Below, piece by piece: positions 6,730 to 13,657 of a stretch of DNA of 21,895 nucleotides. The notes beneath the pieces were generated by a model that made no database searches, had not been told where the DNA came from, and worked only from the letters and a program-made list of their open reading frames with translations. Source of the DNA: Clostridia bacterium (GTDB taxonomy: Bacteria > Bacillota > Clostridia > Christensenellales > Borkfalkiaceae). The translations under genes were made by a program, and so were the position numbers. Each line of letters starts with the position of its first letter. Positions within the stretch are counted from its first letter, which is position 1. The DNA is taken from assembly GCA_017503885.1 (NCBI GenBank), contig JAFVSF010000139.1, positions 1 through 21,895 of the forward strand, given 5' to 3'.

Positions 6730-8058
6730 TTACTCTGCTTTAATAGTTACGTGTTTTTCATCAACTTCAATTACGATACCCGAAATAGAAGCGTGAATAT
6801 TAACAGATAAACCGTTTACTGCCTCTGCAATAAGTTGTCCCTTTTCTACCTTGTCGCCAAATTTAACCACTGGTTTAGCAGGTGCACCAATATGCATACG
6901 AGTTGGGATATTTACGAGTTTAAACCCTTCTATAAGTTGATTATCAAGTGGTGCGTTAGCTTGATATCTCTTTACACCAAGTCTTGAAACAAGTCTATCA
7001 AGTGGAACTTTTCTATACTCTCTAACCGGAGAAACCTTGCCTGCAGTAACACCAATAGGAGGAGTAATACCATTACTTCTAAGCCCAGTTTTTACCTCTT
7101 GTATAAGCTTTCTTGGAGAAAGCCCTTGAGGGCAAGCGAACATTTCGCAAACGCCACAAGCCGAACAATAGAAAGTATTTAAAAATGCCGATACGTCTTT
7201 AAAATTATTGCAAGCCGCAGCAAGCATTATCTTGTGAGGCTCTATTGGATGACCTAAATTGTTTCTTGGACATAGGTCAGTACACATCTTACATTGACAG
7301 CAACTTGCAGCCGCCCTTGCAGTTTCTACTCTATAATCACTTCTATTTCTTCTTACCAAATAGTGGTCGGCAGGAAGAACGAATACTGAGTTCGTAGTTT
7401 TTGTAACGGGAGCAAACGTTGGCTCAATTAAGCCCATCATAGGGCCACCCGTCCAATATACGTAATTATCTATAGTTTCTCCACCAGCGTATTCAACGAG
7501 TTCTTTTAACGTTACACCTATTGGAACACGTATAGTCATAGGGTTTTTAACTTCGCCTGCTACTGTTACGAGTTTTGAGGTCAAAGGTTCGCCCTTTAAA
7601 GCGTAATATGCGTTATACATAGTCTCTACGTTAAACACGGCTACGCCTTGCTCTATAGGAAGCCCACCTGGTCTTACAACCTTACCAGTTGCTTCGTAAA
7701 TCATAACGACCTCGTCGCCTGCTGGATATACGATAGGCAATATTTTTATCTTTAATTTAGGGTATTTTGGAAGAAGGGCTGTAACTGCTTCGATTGCACC
7801 TTTATAGTGGTCTTTAATACACACTATACCCTCATTTGCTCCCAAAATTTCTCTCGTTTTATCAAATGCTTCGATAATAACGGGTGCGTGAAACTTTAAA
7901 AGTTGACGATGAAGTCTTAGAAGTGGCTCACATTCGGCACAATTTAGCAAAATGGTTTCCGCTTTATTATTAAGTTTTGCATAAGTTGGACTGCCTGCAC
8001 CACCTGCACCGACTATACCCATTTCACGGTAAATTTTACCTAAAGCCTCTATCGTCAT
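6730..8058 (-). CDS. pduS: PduS/RnfC-like Fe-S flavoprotein of the microcompartment
   Basis: A protein of 442 aa. The N-terminal RnfC-like nucleotide/FMN region contains VGAGGAGSPTYAKL (about 16-29) and NCAECEPLL. Two ferredoxin-like clusters follow, with spacing C-x2-C-x2-C-x3-CP (near residue 255) and C-x2-C-x2-C-x4-CP (near 300). A C-terminal biotinyl/sandwich-hybrid-like region (GDKVEKGQLIAEA) closes it. Known PduS reduces cobalamin in B12-dependent propanediol compartments. No B12 enzyme is present here, so the likely role is NADH oxidation or electron exchange with the outside through the PduT-type pore cluster, which is an inference. It lies between EutN and BMC-T genes with short gaps. 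Confidence 0.9.
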   Translation of the reverse strand: MTIEALGKIYREMGIVGAGGAGSPTYAKLNNKAETILLNCAECEPLLRLHRQLLKFHAPVIIEAFDKTREILGANEGIVCIKDHYKGAIEAVTALLPKYPKLKIKILPIVYPAGDEVVMIYEATGKVVRPGGLPIEQGVAVFNVETMYNAYYALKGEPLTSKLVTVAGEVKNPMTIRVPIGVTLKELVEYAGGETIDNYVYWTGGPMMGLIEPTFAPVTKTTNSVFVLPADHYLVRRNRSDYRVETARAAASCCQCKMCTDLCPRNNLGHPIEPHKIMLAAACNNFKDVSAFLNTFYCSACGVCEMFACPQGLSPRKLIQEVKTGLRSNGITPPIGVTAGKVSPVREYRKVPLDRLVSRLGVKRYQANAPLDNQLIEGFKLVNIPTRMHIGAPAKPVVKFGDKVEKGQLIAEAVNGLSVNIHASISGIVIEVDEKHVTIKAE

Positions 8059-8072
8059 GTCTCACCTCAAAT

Positions 8073-8336
8073 TTACTCTAAATTCTGTCCTTCGTCAATT
8101 ATTCCTACGATTGCTGCATCGATAGGTGCTTGTGGATTACCACATCCTATTCTTGCAGCGCTACCTTGTGCAACTAAAACAAGTTCACCGATACCAGCAC
8201 CAACTTTGTCAACAGCAACTATACGGTTGTCTATTTTAAGTGATGGAATAGGCTCAACTATCATAAACTTATTGCCGACTAAATTGTCGCATTTTCTAGT
8301 GGATACCACGTATCCTACAACTTTTCCAATTAACAT
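8073..8336 (-). CDS. eutN: BMC-P vertex protein, EutN/CcmL family
   Basis: A protein of 87 aa, the usual size for this family. It starts MLIGKVVGYVVSTRK and has the typical later segments DKVGAGIGELVLVAQGSAAR and DAAIVGIIDEG. Members form pentamers that cap the vertices of the icosahedral shell, so it is needed for closure. It is the only BMC-P gene in the window, so it must fill all vertices unless others are encoded elsewhere. It follows PduL after a 144-base gap and precedes the PduS-like gene by 14 bases. Confidence 0.93.
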   Translation of the reverse strand: MLIGKVVGYVVSTRKCDNLVGNKFMIVEPIPSLKIDNRIVAVDKVGAGIGELVLVAQGSAARIGCGNPQAPIDAAIVGIIDEGQNLE

Positions 8337-8480
8337 TTACGTAAATCCTTAATAAATTTTACTTAACTTTGTTACGATAAACAATGGTTAAAAACGAAAT
8401 ATATCGTCGGTTGTAAACCTTGAAATAAAGGTTAAACACGAGAACAACAGTTCGTTTTGCAAGTTTTTACAAACTAAACC
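8337..8480 (-). other. 144-base intergenic stretch in the shell operon with inverted repeats
   Basis: No gene is seen. An inverted repeat AACCTT...AAGGTT lies near 8418-8434, and ACGA-N6-TCGT lies near 8387-8400. A short stretch (AAACACGAGAACAAC, near 8433-8447) resembles the conserved segment of the repeat family at 10017-10375, so it may be a decayed copy, but the match is weak. Confidence 0.3.
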
Positions 8481-9122
8481 TTATTTTACTATCTCGGCTT
8501 TCATACCAGTAGATATTTTTGCTGCATTAGCCTCGTCGGTATCTATATGCATTTCTAAGGTAAATGTTGGGTCTACACGAATTAACACGTTGTTATACGT
8601 TGTTGCTCTTTCGTTATCAACCTTAACTGATACAACTTCGCCGTTTTTAACACCTGCTTTTTCTGCATCTGCTGGGGACATATGGATGTGACGGCTTGCA
8701 ATTATGCATCCCTCTTTAAGATAAATAACTCCACATGGACCTACAACTGCTATAGGAGCAGACCCTTCTATCTTTCCAGACTCCCTAATAGGAGCTTTAA
8801 TTCCCAATTTAATTGCGTCGGTTGCAGAAATTTCAACTTGAGACGCTTTTCTAACAGGTCCTAAAATACGTACGTTTTCTATCGCACGAAGTTTAAGCCC
8901 TACGATTGTTACAAGCTCGTTAGATGCAAATTGTCCACCCATAAGCTCTTTCTTCTTTGTGAGCTGATATCCCTTTCCAAAAAGAGTTTCCACGTCAGCC
9001 TGCGTGAGGTGTATATGTCTTGCCGAAACACCAATAGGCACCATAAAGCCCGTTCCGTTATTCTTTTTATTGATACTCTCGAGTATTATTCTTGTAATTT
9101 TCTCGATCTGTGCATTGTCCAT
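8481..9122 (-). CDS. pduL: PduL-type phosphotransacylase with N-terminal encapsulation peptide
   Basis: A protein of 213 aa. Two half-barrel domains each bear a His motif (ARHIHLT, His36/His38; SRHIHMSPADA, His145/His147), and EMHID (His192) lies near the C-terminus. These histidines bind the two zinc ions of PduL. It converts acyl-CoA plus phosphate to acyl-phosphate and recycles CoA inside the compartment; lactyl-CoA or acetyl-CoA are the likely substrates here. The first about 20 residues (AQIEKITRIILESINKK) form an amphipathic helix before a Gly/Asn linker, typical of encapsulation peptides. The ribosome binding site is AGGTGG, 7 bases from the ATG. The 147-base gap upstream holds an inverted repeat and a hairpin. 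Confidence 0.93.
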   Translation of the reverse strand: MDNAQIEKITRIILESINKKNNGTGFMVPIGVSARHIHLTQADVETLFGKGYQLTKKKELMGGQFASNELVTIVGLKLRAIENVRILGPVRKASQVEISATDAIKLGIKAPIRESGKIEGSAPIAVVGPCGVIYLKEGCIIASRHIHMSPADAEKAGVKNGEVVSVKVDNERATTYNNVLIRVDPTFTLEMHIDTDEANAAKISTGMKAEIVK

Positions 9123-9176
9123 GGTACACCACCTAAATGTCTGTTAATTTTGCCGTTTTTTAGCAATACAAAATAG

Positions 9177-9194
9177 ACGATACCTAAATATCGT
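9177..9194. promoter_or_regulatory. Inverted repeat ACGATA-N6-TATCGT upstream of pduL
   Basis: A perfect 6-bp dyad with a 6-base spacer lies 55 bases before the pduL start. The size and symmetry suit a repressor operator, and DeoR-family sites can look like this, but no promoter was assigned beside it. A partial version occurs near 8387-8400. Confidence 0.35.
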
Positions 9195-9220
9195 TCGTTT
9201 TAATGATTATTTCGCTCTAT

Positions 9221-9240
9221 GCCCACGTTTTAACGTGGGC
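9221..9240. other. Strong hairpin inside the shell operon
   Basis: A 9-bp stem GCCCACGTT/AACGTGGGC with a 2-base nominal loop. The T-run (ATTTTTTG, 9241-9248) is on the plus-strand side, so it is not a terminator for the minus-strand operon. It may protect or punctuate the operon mRNA between the shell and pduL genes. Confidence 0.5.
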
Positions 9241-9269
9241 ATTTTTTGCGAAAATTAGCTTTGAAAAGA

Positions 9270-9548
9270 TTATTTAAGGACTGGTAAAATCTTTTCAACG
9301 TCAGAATGAGGTCTTGGAATTACGTGAGTTGCAACGAGTTCACCAAGTTTAGCTGCGTTAGCTGCACCAGCTTCAACTGCTGCTTTAACTGCACCAACGT
9401 CACCTCTTACCATAACGGTTACAAGTCCGCTACCGATTTTCTCAGTACCAACGAGAACAACGTTAGCTGCCTTTAACATAGAATCTGCTGCTTCAACTGC
9501 TGCGGTAAGACCTCTAGTCTCAACCATACCCAAAGCTTCAAGTGCCAT
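9270..9548 (-). CDS. BMC-H hexameric shell protein, PduA/EutM-like (copy 1)
   Basis: A protein of 92 aa from the start MALEALGMVETRG at 9548, which has GGAGG 8 bases upstream; an upstream in-frame start would add 16 residues unlike the family. It is one BMC domain. The pore loop is KIGSGLVTV, as in PduA, whose small polar pore passes substrate and alcohol/aldehyde products. It ends HVIPRPHSDVEKILPVLK. It differs from the shell protein at 10377-10655 at about 7 of 92 residues, so the two are recent paralogs and probably form the bulk of the shell facets. Confidence 0.95.
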   Translation of the reverse strand: MALEALGMVETRGLTAAVEAADSMLKAANVVLVGTEKIGSGLVTVMVRGDVGAVKAAVEAGAANAAKLGELVATHVIPRPHSDVEKILPVLK

Positions 9549-9598
9549 TTTTTTATCCTCCGATTTTAATTTCAATTTTAAAATTTTGCTTTGCAAAA

Positions 9599-9964
9599 TT
9601 ATTTACTAGTTTTCTTTGCAGGTGCTTTTTTAGGAGTTGCCTGCTTAACTTCCTGTTTCTCTTCCACTTCTCCTCTTGCTTTTAAAAGTCTATCACGACT
9701 CTTTTGAACTACGCGTTCAAGTTCTGGATGTGGATTTGCAATAACTGCTTTGCAAACAGGTTTTTTAATTGCCCCCGCGCTAGCGGCTTCGATTGCAGCA
9801 CTTACTGCTGAAACCTCACCACGAACGATAACCGTAACGAGTCTACCACCAAGTTTTTTCTCCCAAGTAACGAACTCAACGTCTGCGGCTTTGCACATAA
9901 TGTCGAGAGCGTCGGTTGCGGCAACTACGCCCGATATTTCAAAAAATCCAAGAGCTTTTCCCAT
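9599..9964 (-). CDS. BMC-H shell protein with Lys/Ala/Pro-rich C-terminal tail
   Basis: A protein of 121 aa. Residues 1-90 are a single BMC domain (MGKALGFFEISGVVAATDAL...). The pore loop is KKLGGRLVTV, with Arg in place of the Ser of PduA-type pores, so pore charge differs from the main shell protein. An extra stretch of about 30 residues (KARGEVEEKQEVKQA, then alternating Lys, Pro and Ala) is low-complexity and basic. Tails on BMC-H proteins such as PduK, EutK or CcmO relatives differ in sequence and roles; this one could bind cargo, nucleic acid or the ParA/ParB-like pair, which is speculation. It starts 53 bases after the duplicated repeats. Confidence 0.88.
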   Translation of the reverse strand: MGKALGFFEISGVVAATDALDIMCKAADVEFVTWEKKLGGRLVTVIVRGEVSAVSAAIEAASAGAIKKPVCKAVIANPHPELERVVQKSRDRLLKARGEVEEKQEVKQATPKKAPAKKTSK

Positions 9965-10016
9965 AATCTGTTTCCTTTTTTCTTTTATCTCGCCAAGCGA
10001 GTGCGTTTTAAGTTCT

Positions 10017-10197
10017 AAACTTTATCACAACGTACAACTGATTGTCAGTTGCGAGTTGTGGGAAAGTATACTATTTAACGGTTTAGACACAAGCAAGACA
10101 AGGCTCACAAGAGAAAATCGGGTGGGATAGACCTCCTTGGTCATCTCAATCGATTTTATCTTGTAGAAACACCGTATTGCGACGTGTATAAGACGTT
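10017..10197. repeat. Hairpin-forming intergenic repeat, copy A
   Basis: The first of two direct copies with a period of 174 bases. Positions 10082-10190 match 10256-10364 at 108 of 109 positions. The core has imperfect inverted ends (TTTAACGGTTTAGACAC at 10074-10090 against GTGTATAAGACGTTAAA) and an apical GACC-TCCTT-GGTC hairpin. At its left edge a further hairpin (CACAACGTACAACTGA/TCAGTTGCGAGTTGTG, 10026-10060) forms. No coding frame fits. Confidence 0.85.
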
Positions 10198-10375
10198 AAA
10201 ACTTTATCACAACGTACAACTGATAAGTAAAATGTGGAAGTTTACCTTTTAACGATTTAGACACAAGCAAGACAAGGCTCACAAGAGAAAATCGGGTGGG
10301 ATAGACCTCTTTGGTCATCTCAATCGATTTTATCTTGTAGAAACACCGTATTGCGACGTGTATAAAGCGTTAAAA
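10198..10375. repeat. Hairpin-forming intergenic repeat, copy B
   Basis: The second direct copy. Inverted ends TTTTAACGATTTAGACAC (10247-10264) and GTGTATAAAGCGTTAAAA (10358-10375) pair at 16 of 18 positions. Inside, CGATTTT arms flank the apical GACC-TCTTT-GGTC hairpin. Only two bases (10376 and the shared edge) separate it from the stop of the next shell gene, so it is transcribed in the operon mRNA. Confidence 0.85.
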
Positions 10376-10376
10376 A

Positions 10377-10655
10377 TTATTTTACGATTGGTAAAATCTT
10401 CTCTACGTCTGAATGTGGTCTTGGGATTACGTGAGTTGCAACGAGTTCACCAAGTCTAGCTGCGTTAGCTGCACCAGCTTCTACTGCTGCTTTAACTGCG
10501 CCTACGTCGCCTCTTACCATAACAGTTACGAGACCACTACCGATCTTTTCAGTACCAACGAGAGTAACTTGTGCTGCCTTTACCATTGAATCTGCTGCTT
10601 CGATAGCTGCGGTAAGACCTCTAGTTTCAACCATTCCTAATGCTTCAAGTGCCAT
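10377..10655 (-). CDS. BMC-H hexameric shell protein, PduA/EutM-like (copy 2)
   Basis: A protein of 92 aa starting MALEALGMVETRG, with a single BMC domain and PduA-type pore loop KIGSGLVTV. It is nearly identical to the protein at 9270-9548; the differences are conservative (for example Ile/Val, Lys/Arg) except Asn-Val to Gln-Thr near residues 29-31. The gene precedes the tandem repeats, and the divergent shell gene 9599-9964 lies between the paralogs. A CGGAGGA-like ribosome binding site lies upstream. It is an abundant facet tile by analogy with PduA/PduJ, which are also near-identical pairs. Confidence 0.95.
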   Translation of the reverse strand: MALEALGMVETRGLTAAIEAADSMVKAAQVTLVGTEKIGSGLVTVMVRGDVGAVKAAVEAGAANAARLGELVATHVIPRPHSDVEKILPIVK

Positions 10656-10712
10656 AATATTTTTTTCCTCCGATTTTTATCTAAAATTTAATTTTTTATT
10701 TTTTACCCAGTT

Positions 10713-11027
10713 TTAGTTTTTGTCCATGCCACTGAGTTTAAGCATCTTTTCAGTATCGGTTTCAGGGTTTGGAATAACGTGCATACACACAACTCCGCCG
10801 ACGCCCTCTGCCGCTTCTTTTGCCGCTTCGAGTCCTGCTTTTACTGCAGCGACGTTTCCACGAATCTTTATCGTTACAAGTAAAGGTACGGGAAGACTTT
10901 CTGCGTTTGCAGGCTTGTTTTTATCAAAATTTTCAAGCGTTACGTCAGCAGCTTTACAAGCAGCGTCTGCCGCTACGAAAGCAGTTGTCAAACCGTAAAC
11001 TTCTAATATTCCTACTGCGTTTGCCAT
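10713..11027 (-). CDS. BMC-H shell protein with enlarged pore loop
   Basis: A protein of 104 aa with a single BMC domain (MANAVGILEVYGLTTAFVAADAACKAADV...). Where the main shell proteins have VGTEKIGSGLVTV, this one has FDKNKPANAESLPVPLLVTI, about 8 extra residues at the pore. The rest, including KIRGNVAAVKAGLEAA and HVIPNPETDTEKML, is standard. An enlarged, Pro/Asn-rich pore loop should change what passes or bind a cofactor or partner. It is the first shell gene after the enzyme genes, 16 bases past the alcohol dehydrogenase stop. The BMC call is firm; the effect of the loop is inference. Confidence 0.9.
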   Translation of the reverse strand: MANAVGILEVYGLTTAFVAADAACKAADVTLENFDKNKPANAESLPVPLLVTIKIRGNVAAVKAGLEAAKEAAEGVGGVVCMHVIPNPETDTEKMLKLSGMDKN

Positions 11028-11043
11028 AGTGTTATTCCTTTAC

Positions 11044-12240
11044 TTATTTATTAACTATCGCTATCTTCAAGCCTTTCATTGCAAGGTTTGTCTTAAGCGC
11101 TTCGTTTATTTCCTCTAAAGGATATTTATGAGTGATGAGTTCTTTAAGTGGAAGACCGATTGCCTGTGCTCTCTTTAAGAAATCGAAAGTAGTTGCATAA
11201 TCTCTTAAAGTGTAAACCCAGCTACCAACTAAGGTAATTTCCTTTGAACAAAGGTCAAAGTGAGGATTTATCGTAGCGTCACCACCGTTGATGAAGAATC
11301 CAAGTTCACAAAGACCACCACCACGACGAATCATCTTATAGATATTTGCGTGTGCCATTGGGTTACCAGTACATTGGAAAGCAAAGTCTGCAAAATGTCC
11401 ACCAAAGGCGTCTGCAACTGCATTGCCAAGTGCTTCAGCACCCTTATAGTTTCTAAAGTCAACCGACTTTTCAGCACCCATACGTTTAGCAAAGTTAAGT
11501 CTTTGTTCGTTTCCGTCAACTGCTACGATATTTTCAATACCCATTGTACGAAGAACTGCTATACAGATAAGACCGATAGGTCCACAACCTTGTACAACAA
11601 CTCTTGAGTTGAAACGAAGAATACCGGTTGTCTTTGCTCTTTCTACAGCGTGAATTAAAACTGCACAAGGCTCGATCAATATTCTTGAATCAAGGTCAAG
11701 GTCGCTTACGTTGAAGATAGTAGAACCTTTTCTGATTACGATATAATCTGCAAACCAACCGTTAAACTTAACGTCATCGTCAGGAAGAAGACCAAATACG
11801 TCTGCCTTACCAACGTTTTGCTTGTTTAAATCGTACATAGTAATTTCTGGCTCGTCAGCAAAAATCATACAAGTTACAACCTTATCGCCAACAGCGAGAG
11901 GCTTACCTGCACTGTCTTTACAAACGTTTTTACCCATCTTTACTATTTCACCAGTACCCTCGTGACCAAGAACTACTGGAATAAGACCAAATGGATCGTT
12001 TTTAAATTCGTGAGCATCTGTTCCACAAACGCCACAACCTTCTACCTTAACTAAGATATCGTCGTCGCCGATTGTTGGAATTTTATGCTCTTGAAGTTCA
12101 AATCTTTCTTTTTCTACGAGCATTGCAACACGTGCTTTATCAGGAGCACCTGCACCGGCTCTAGGAGCAGAAGGAGTTGAACCACCTTTCATTCCTGCAA
12201 GAATCTCTCTTACAATTGCTTCAATATTATTAGTGTCCAT
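11044..12240 (-). CDS. Zn-dependent alcohol dehydrogenase with encapsulation peptide
   Basis: A protein of 398 aa of the medium-chain dehydrogenase family. Residues 1-20 (NIEAIVREILAGMKGG) form an amphipathic encapsulation helix, then a Ser/Pro/Ala/Gly linker to about 35. The catalytic zinc site includes Cys72 (GVCGTD), His93-Glu94 (GHEGTGE) and the IEPCAV segment near 190. The Rossmann motif is GCGPIG (218-223), followed by an acidic VAVDGNE that favours NAD(H). The four-cysteine structural zinc lobe usual in this family is missing: the region after VVTC (about 121-150) has no further Cys. The likely role is reduction of lactaldehyde to 1,2-propanediol (or acetaldehyde to ethanol), recycling NAD+ inside the shell. 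It lies 13 bases after the aldehyde dehydrogenase stop. Confidence 0.9.
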   Translation of the reverse strand: MDTNNIEAIVREILAGMKGGSTPSAPRAGAGAPDKARVAMLVEKERFELQEHKIPTIGDDDILVKVEGCGVCGTDAHEFKNDPFGLIPVVLGHEGTGEIVKMGKNVCKDSAGKPLAVGDKVVTCMIFADEPEITMYDLNKQNVGKADVFGLLPDDDVKFNGWFADYIVIRKGSTIFNVSDLDLDSRILIEPCAVLIHAVERAKTTGILRFNSRVVVQGCGPIGLICIAVLRTMGIENIVAVDGNEQRLNFAKRMGAEKSVDFRNYKGAEALGNAVADAFGGHFADFAFQCTGNPMAHANIYKMIRRGGGLCELGFFINGGDATINPHFDLCSKEITLVGSWVYTLRDYATTFDFLKRAQAIGLPLKELITHKYPLEEINEALKTNLAMKGLKIAIVNK

Positions 12241-12253
12241 ATTTCACTCTCCT

Positions 12254-13639
12254 TTACCTTATGCAAAGACTCTCAACCATTACGCATCTTCTAGATTTAG
12301 TAAAGGTGTGAGCGGCAGTTAAGCCTTCACCCGTACGGCTTGCAATCGTAAAGGTACAATAACCTTCTCCTCCAAAACCAAGTGCCGCATAAGACGGACC
12401 GTTTTTAACGAGAATTGCCGTATCAAGTGCTTTTGCATATTCGGTGATATGATCTACGTTTTTACTATGAATGTGTGCAGAGTGTCTATTGCCGTGTTCA
12501 AGCCATACGGCTTTTTCTACAGCGTCTTTAAAGTCGGTTGCTCTTACGATACCGAGAATTGGCATCATAAGTTCTTCGGCAATAAGTGGATGTTCCTTTT
12601 CACCCTCGAAAATTATACATCTAATAGTATCTGGAACAGAAATTCCTATCATTTGGAGAAGGGCTTTTGCACTTCTACCAACACACTTTCTGTTTAATCC
12701 CTTAGGAGTTAAAACAGTTGCTTGGAGTTTGTCTTGAACTTCTTTAGATGCAAGATAACAACCCTGCTCTTCAACCATGTAGCGCATAAGTTCATCACAA
12801 ATACTATCAACTGCTACAACCTCTTTTTCTGCAATACAAGGAAGGTTGTTATCAAAAGTACATCCGTTGATAATATCTTCAGCAGCCTTTCTTACGTTTG
12901 CAGTTTCGTCTACAAGAGCAGGAGGATTACCTGCACCTGCACCGATACCACGCTTTCCTGAAGAAAGAACTGCAGTAACTACGCCAGGACCACCCGTTGC
13001 TACTAAAAGTTGAATATCTTTGTGTTTCATCATAACGTTGCTTGACTCTAAGGTTGGCTTTCTAAGTGAACAACAAATGTTTGCAGGCCCACCAGCCTCT
13101 AAGCTCGCCTCGTTAATCATATTTACAGCAAAGTTTGAAGTTTTGATTGCCGCTGGGTGTGGGTTGAATACTACGGTGTTTCCCGCAGCGAACATACCAA
13201 TCGTATTACAGATTACCGTTTCGCTTGGGTTTGTACAAGGAGTAATTGCTCCTATTACACCAAAAGGACCCATTTCGATAAGAGTAAGACCTTTATCACC
13301 TGACCATGCGGTAGTTTTTATATCTTCAGTACCAGGAGTCATTTCAGCAGTCAACTTATGCTTTAAAATCTTATGACCCACGTTACCCATGCTTGTTTCT
13401 TCTACGCCCATACGAGCTAAAATTTCAGCATTTTCGATAGTCTTTTTTCTTATATTGGAGATTACTTTCTCCCTTGCGTCGAGTGGCATTTTTCTAACGA
13501 TTGCTTGAGCTTTTTTTGCAGCTTCAATAGCATCGTTCATATCGTCGAAAATACCAAGCTCGGCTTTAGGCTCTGAAAGATTAAGTTTTGCTACAACGTC
13601 TTTTACGATTGCAGCAACCTCACTATCAGTGAATTTCAT
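12254..13639 (-). CDS. pduP: CoA-acylating aldehyde dehydrogenase (PduP/EutE family)
   Basis: A protein of 461 aa, normal for the family. The N-terminal about 20 residues (DSEVAAIVKDVVAKL) are a classic amphipathic encapsulation peptide, with a linker to about 30. Landmarks are PFGVIGAITPCTNPSET (about 125-141), a nucleotide-binding VATGGPGVV, and the catalytic Cys268 in NNLPCIAEKEV. It oxidises an aldehyde with NAD+ and CoA to acyl-CoA; given the aldolase beside it, lactaldehyde to lactyl-CoA is most likely, acetaldehyde possible. It feeds PduL and is balanced by the alcohol dehydrogenase. It lies 18 bases after the aldolase stop in a tight enzyme cluster. Confidence 0.95.
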   Translation of the reverse strand: MKFTDSEVAAIVKDVVAKLNLSEPKAELGIFDDMNDAIEAAKKAQAIVRKMPLDAREKVISNIRKKTIENAEILARMGVEETSMGNVGHKILKHKLTAEMTPGTEDIKTTAWSGDKGLTLIEMGPFGVIGAITPCTNPSETVICNTIGMFAAGNTVVFNPHPAAIKTSNFAVNMINEASLEAGGPANICCSLRKPTLESSNVMMKHKDIQLLVATGGPGVVTAVLSSGKRGIGAGAGNPPALVDETANVRKAAEDIINGCTFDNNLPCIAEKEVVAVDSICDELMRYMVEEQGCYLASKEVQDKLQATVLTPKGLNRKCVGRSAKALLQMIGISVPDTIRCIIFEGEKEHPLIAEELMMPILGIVRATDFKDAVEKAVWLEHGNRHSAHIHSKNVDHITEYAKALDTAILVKNGPSYAALGFGGEGYCTFTIASRTGEGLTAAHTFTKSRRCVMVESLCIR

Positions 13640-13657
13640 ATTTGCCTCCCTTAAAAA

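Noticed and set aside
9221..9248. Hairpin as a terminator of the BMC operon
   Set aside because: The T-run is on the plus-strand side, while the operon runs on the minus strand.
9750..10130. Plus-strand frame of 126 codons
   Set aside because: It is the antisense of the tailed BMC-H gene running into the repeats, without ribosome binding site or family signature.
10017..10375. Direct repeats as a CRISPR array
   Set aside because: Only two long copies (174-base period) with no short regular repeats and spacers and no cas genes in the window.
11260..11607. Plus-strand frame within the alcohol dehydrogenase gene
   Set aside because: It is an antisense shadow of a clear coding gene.
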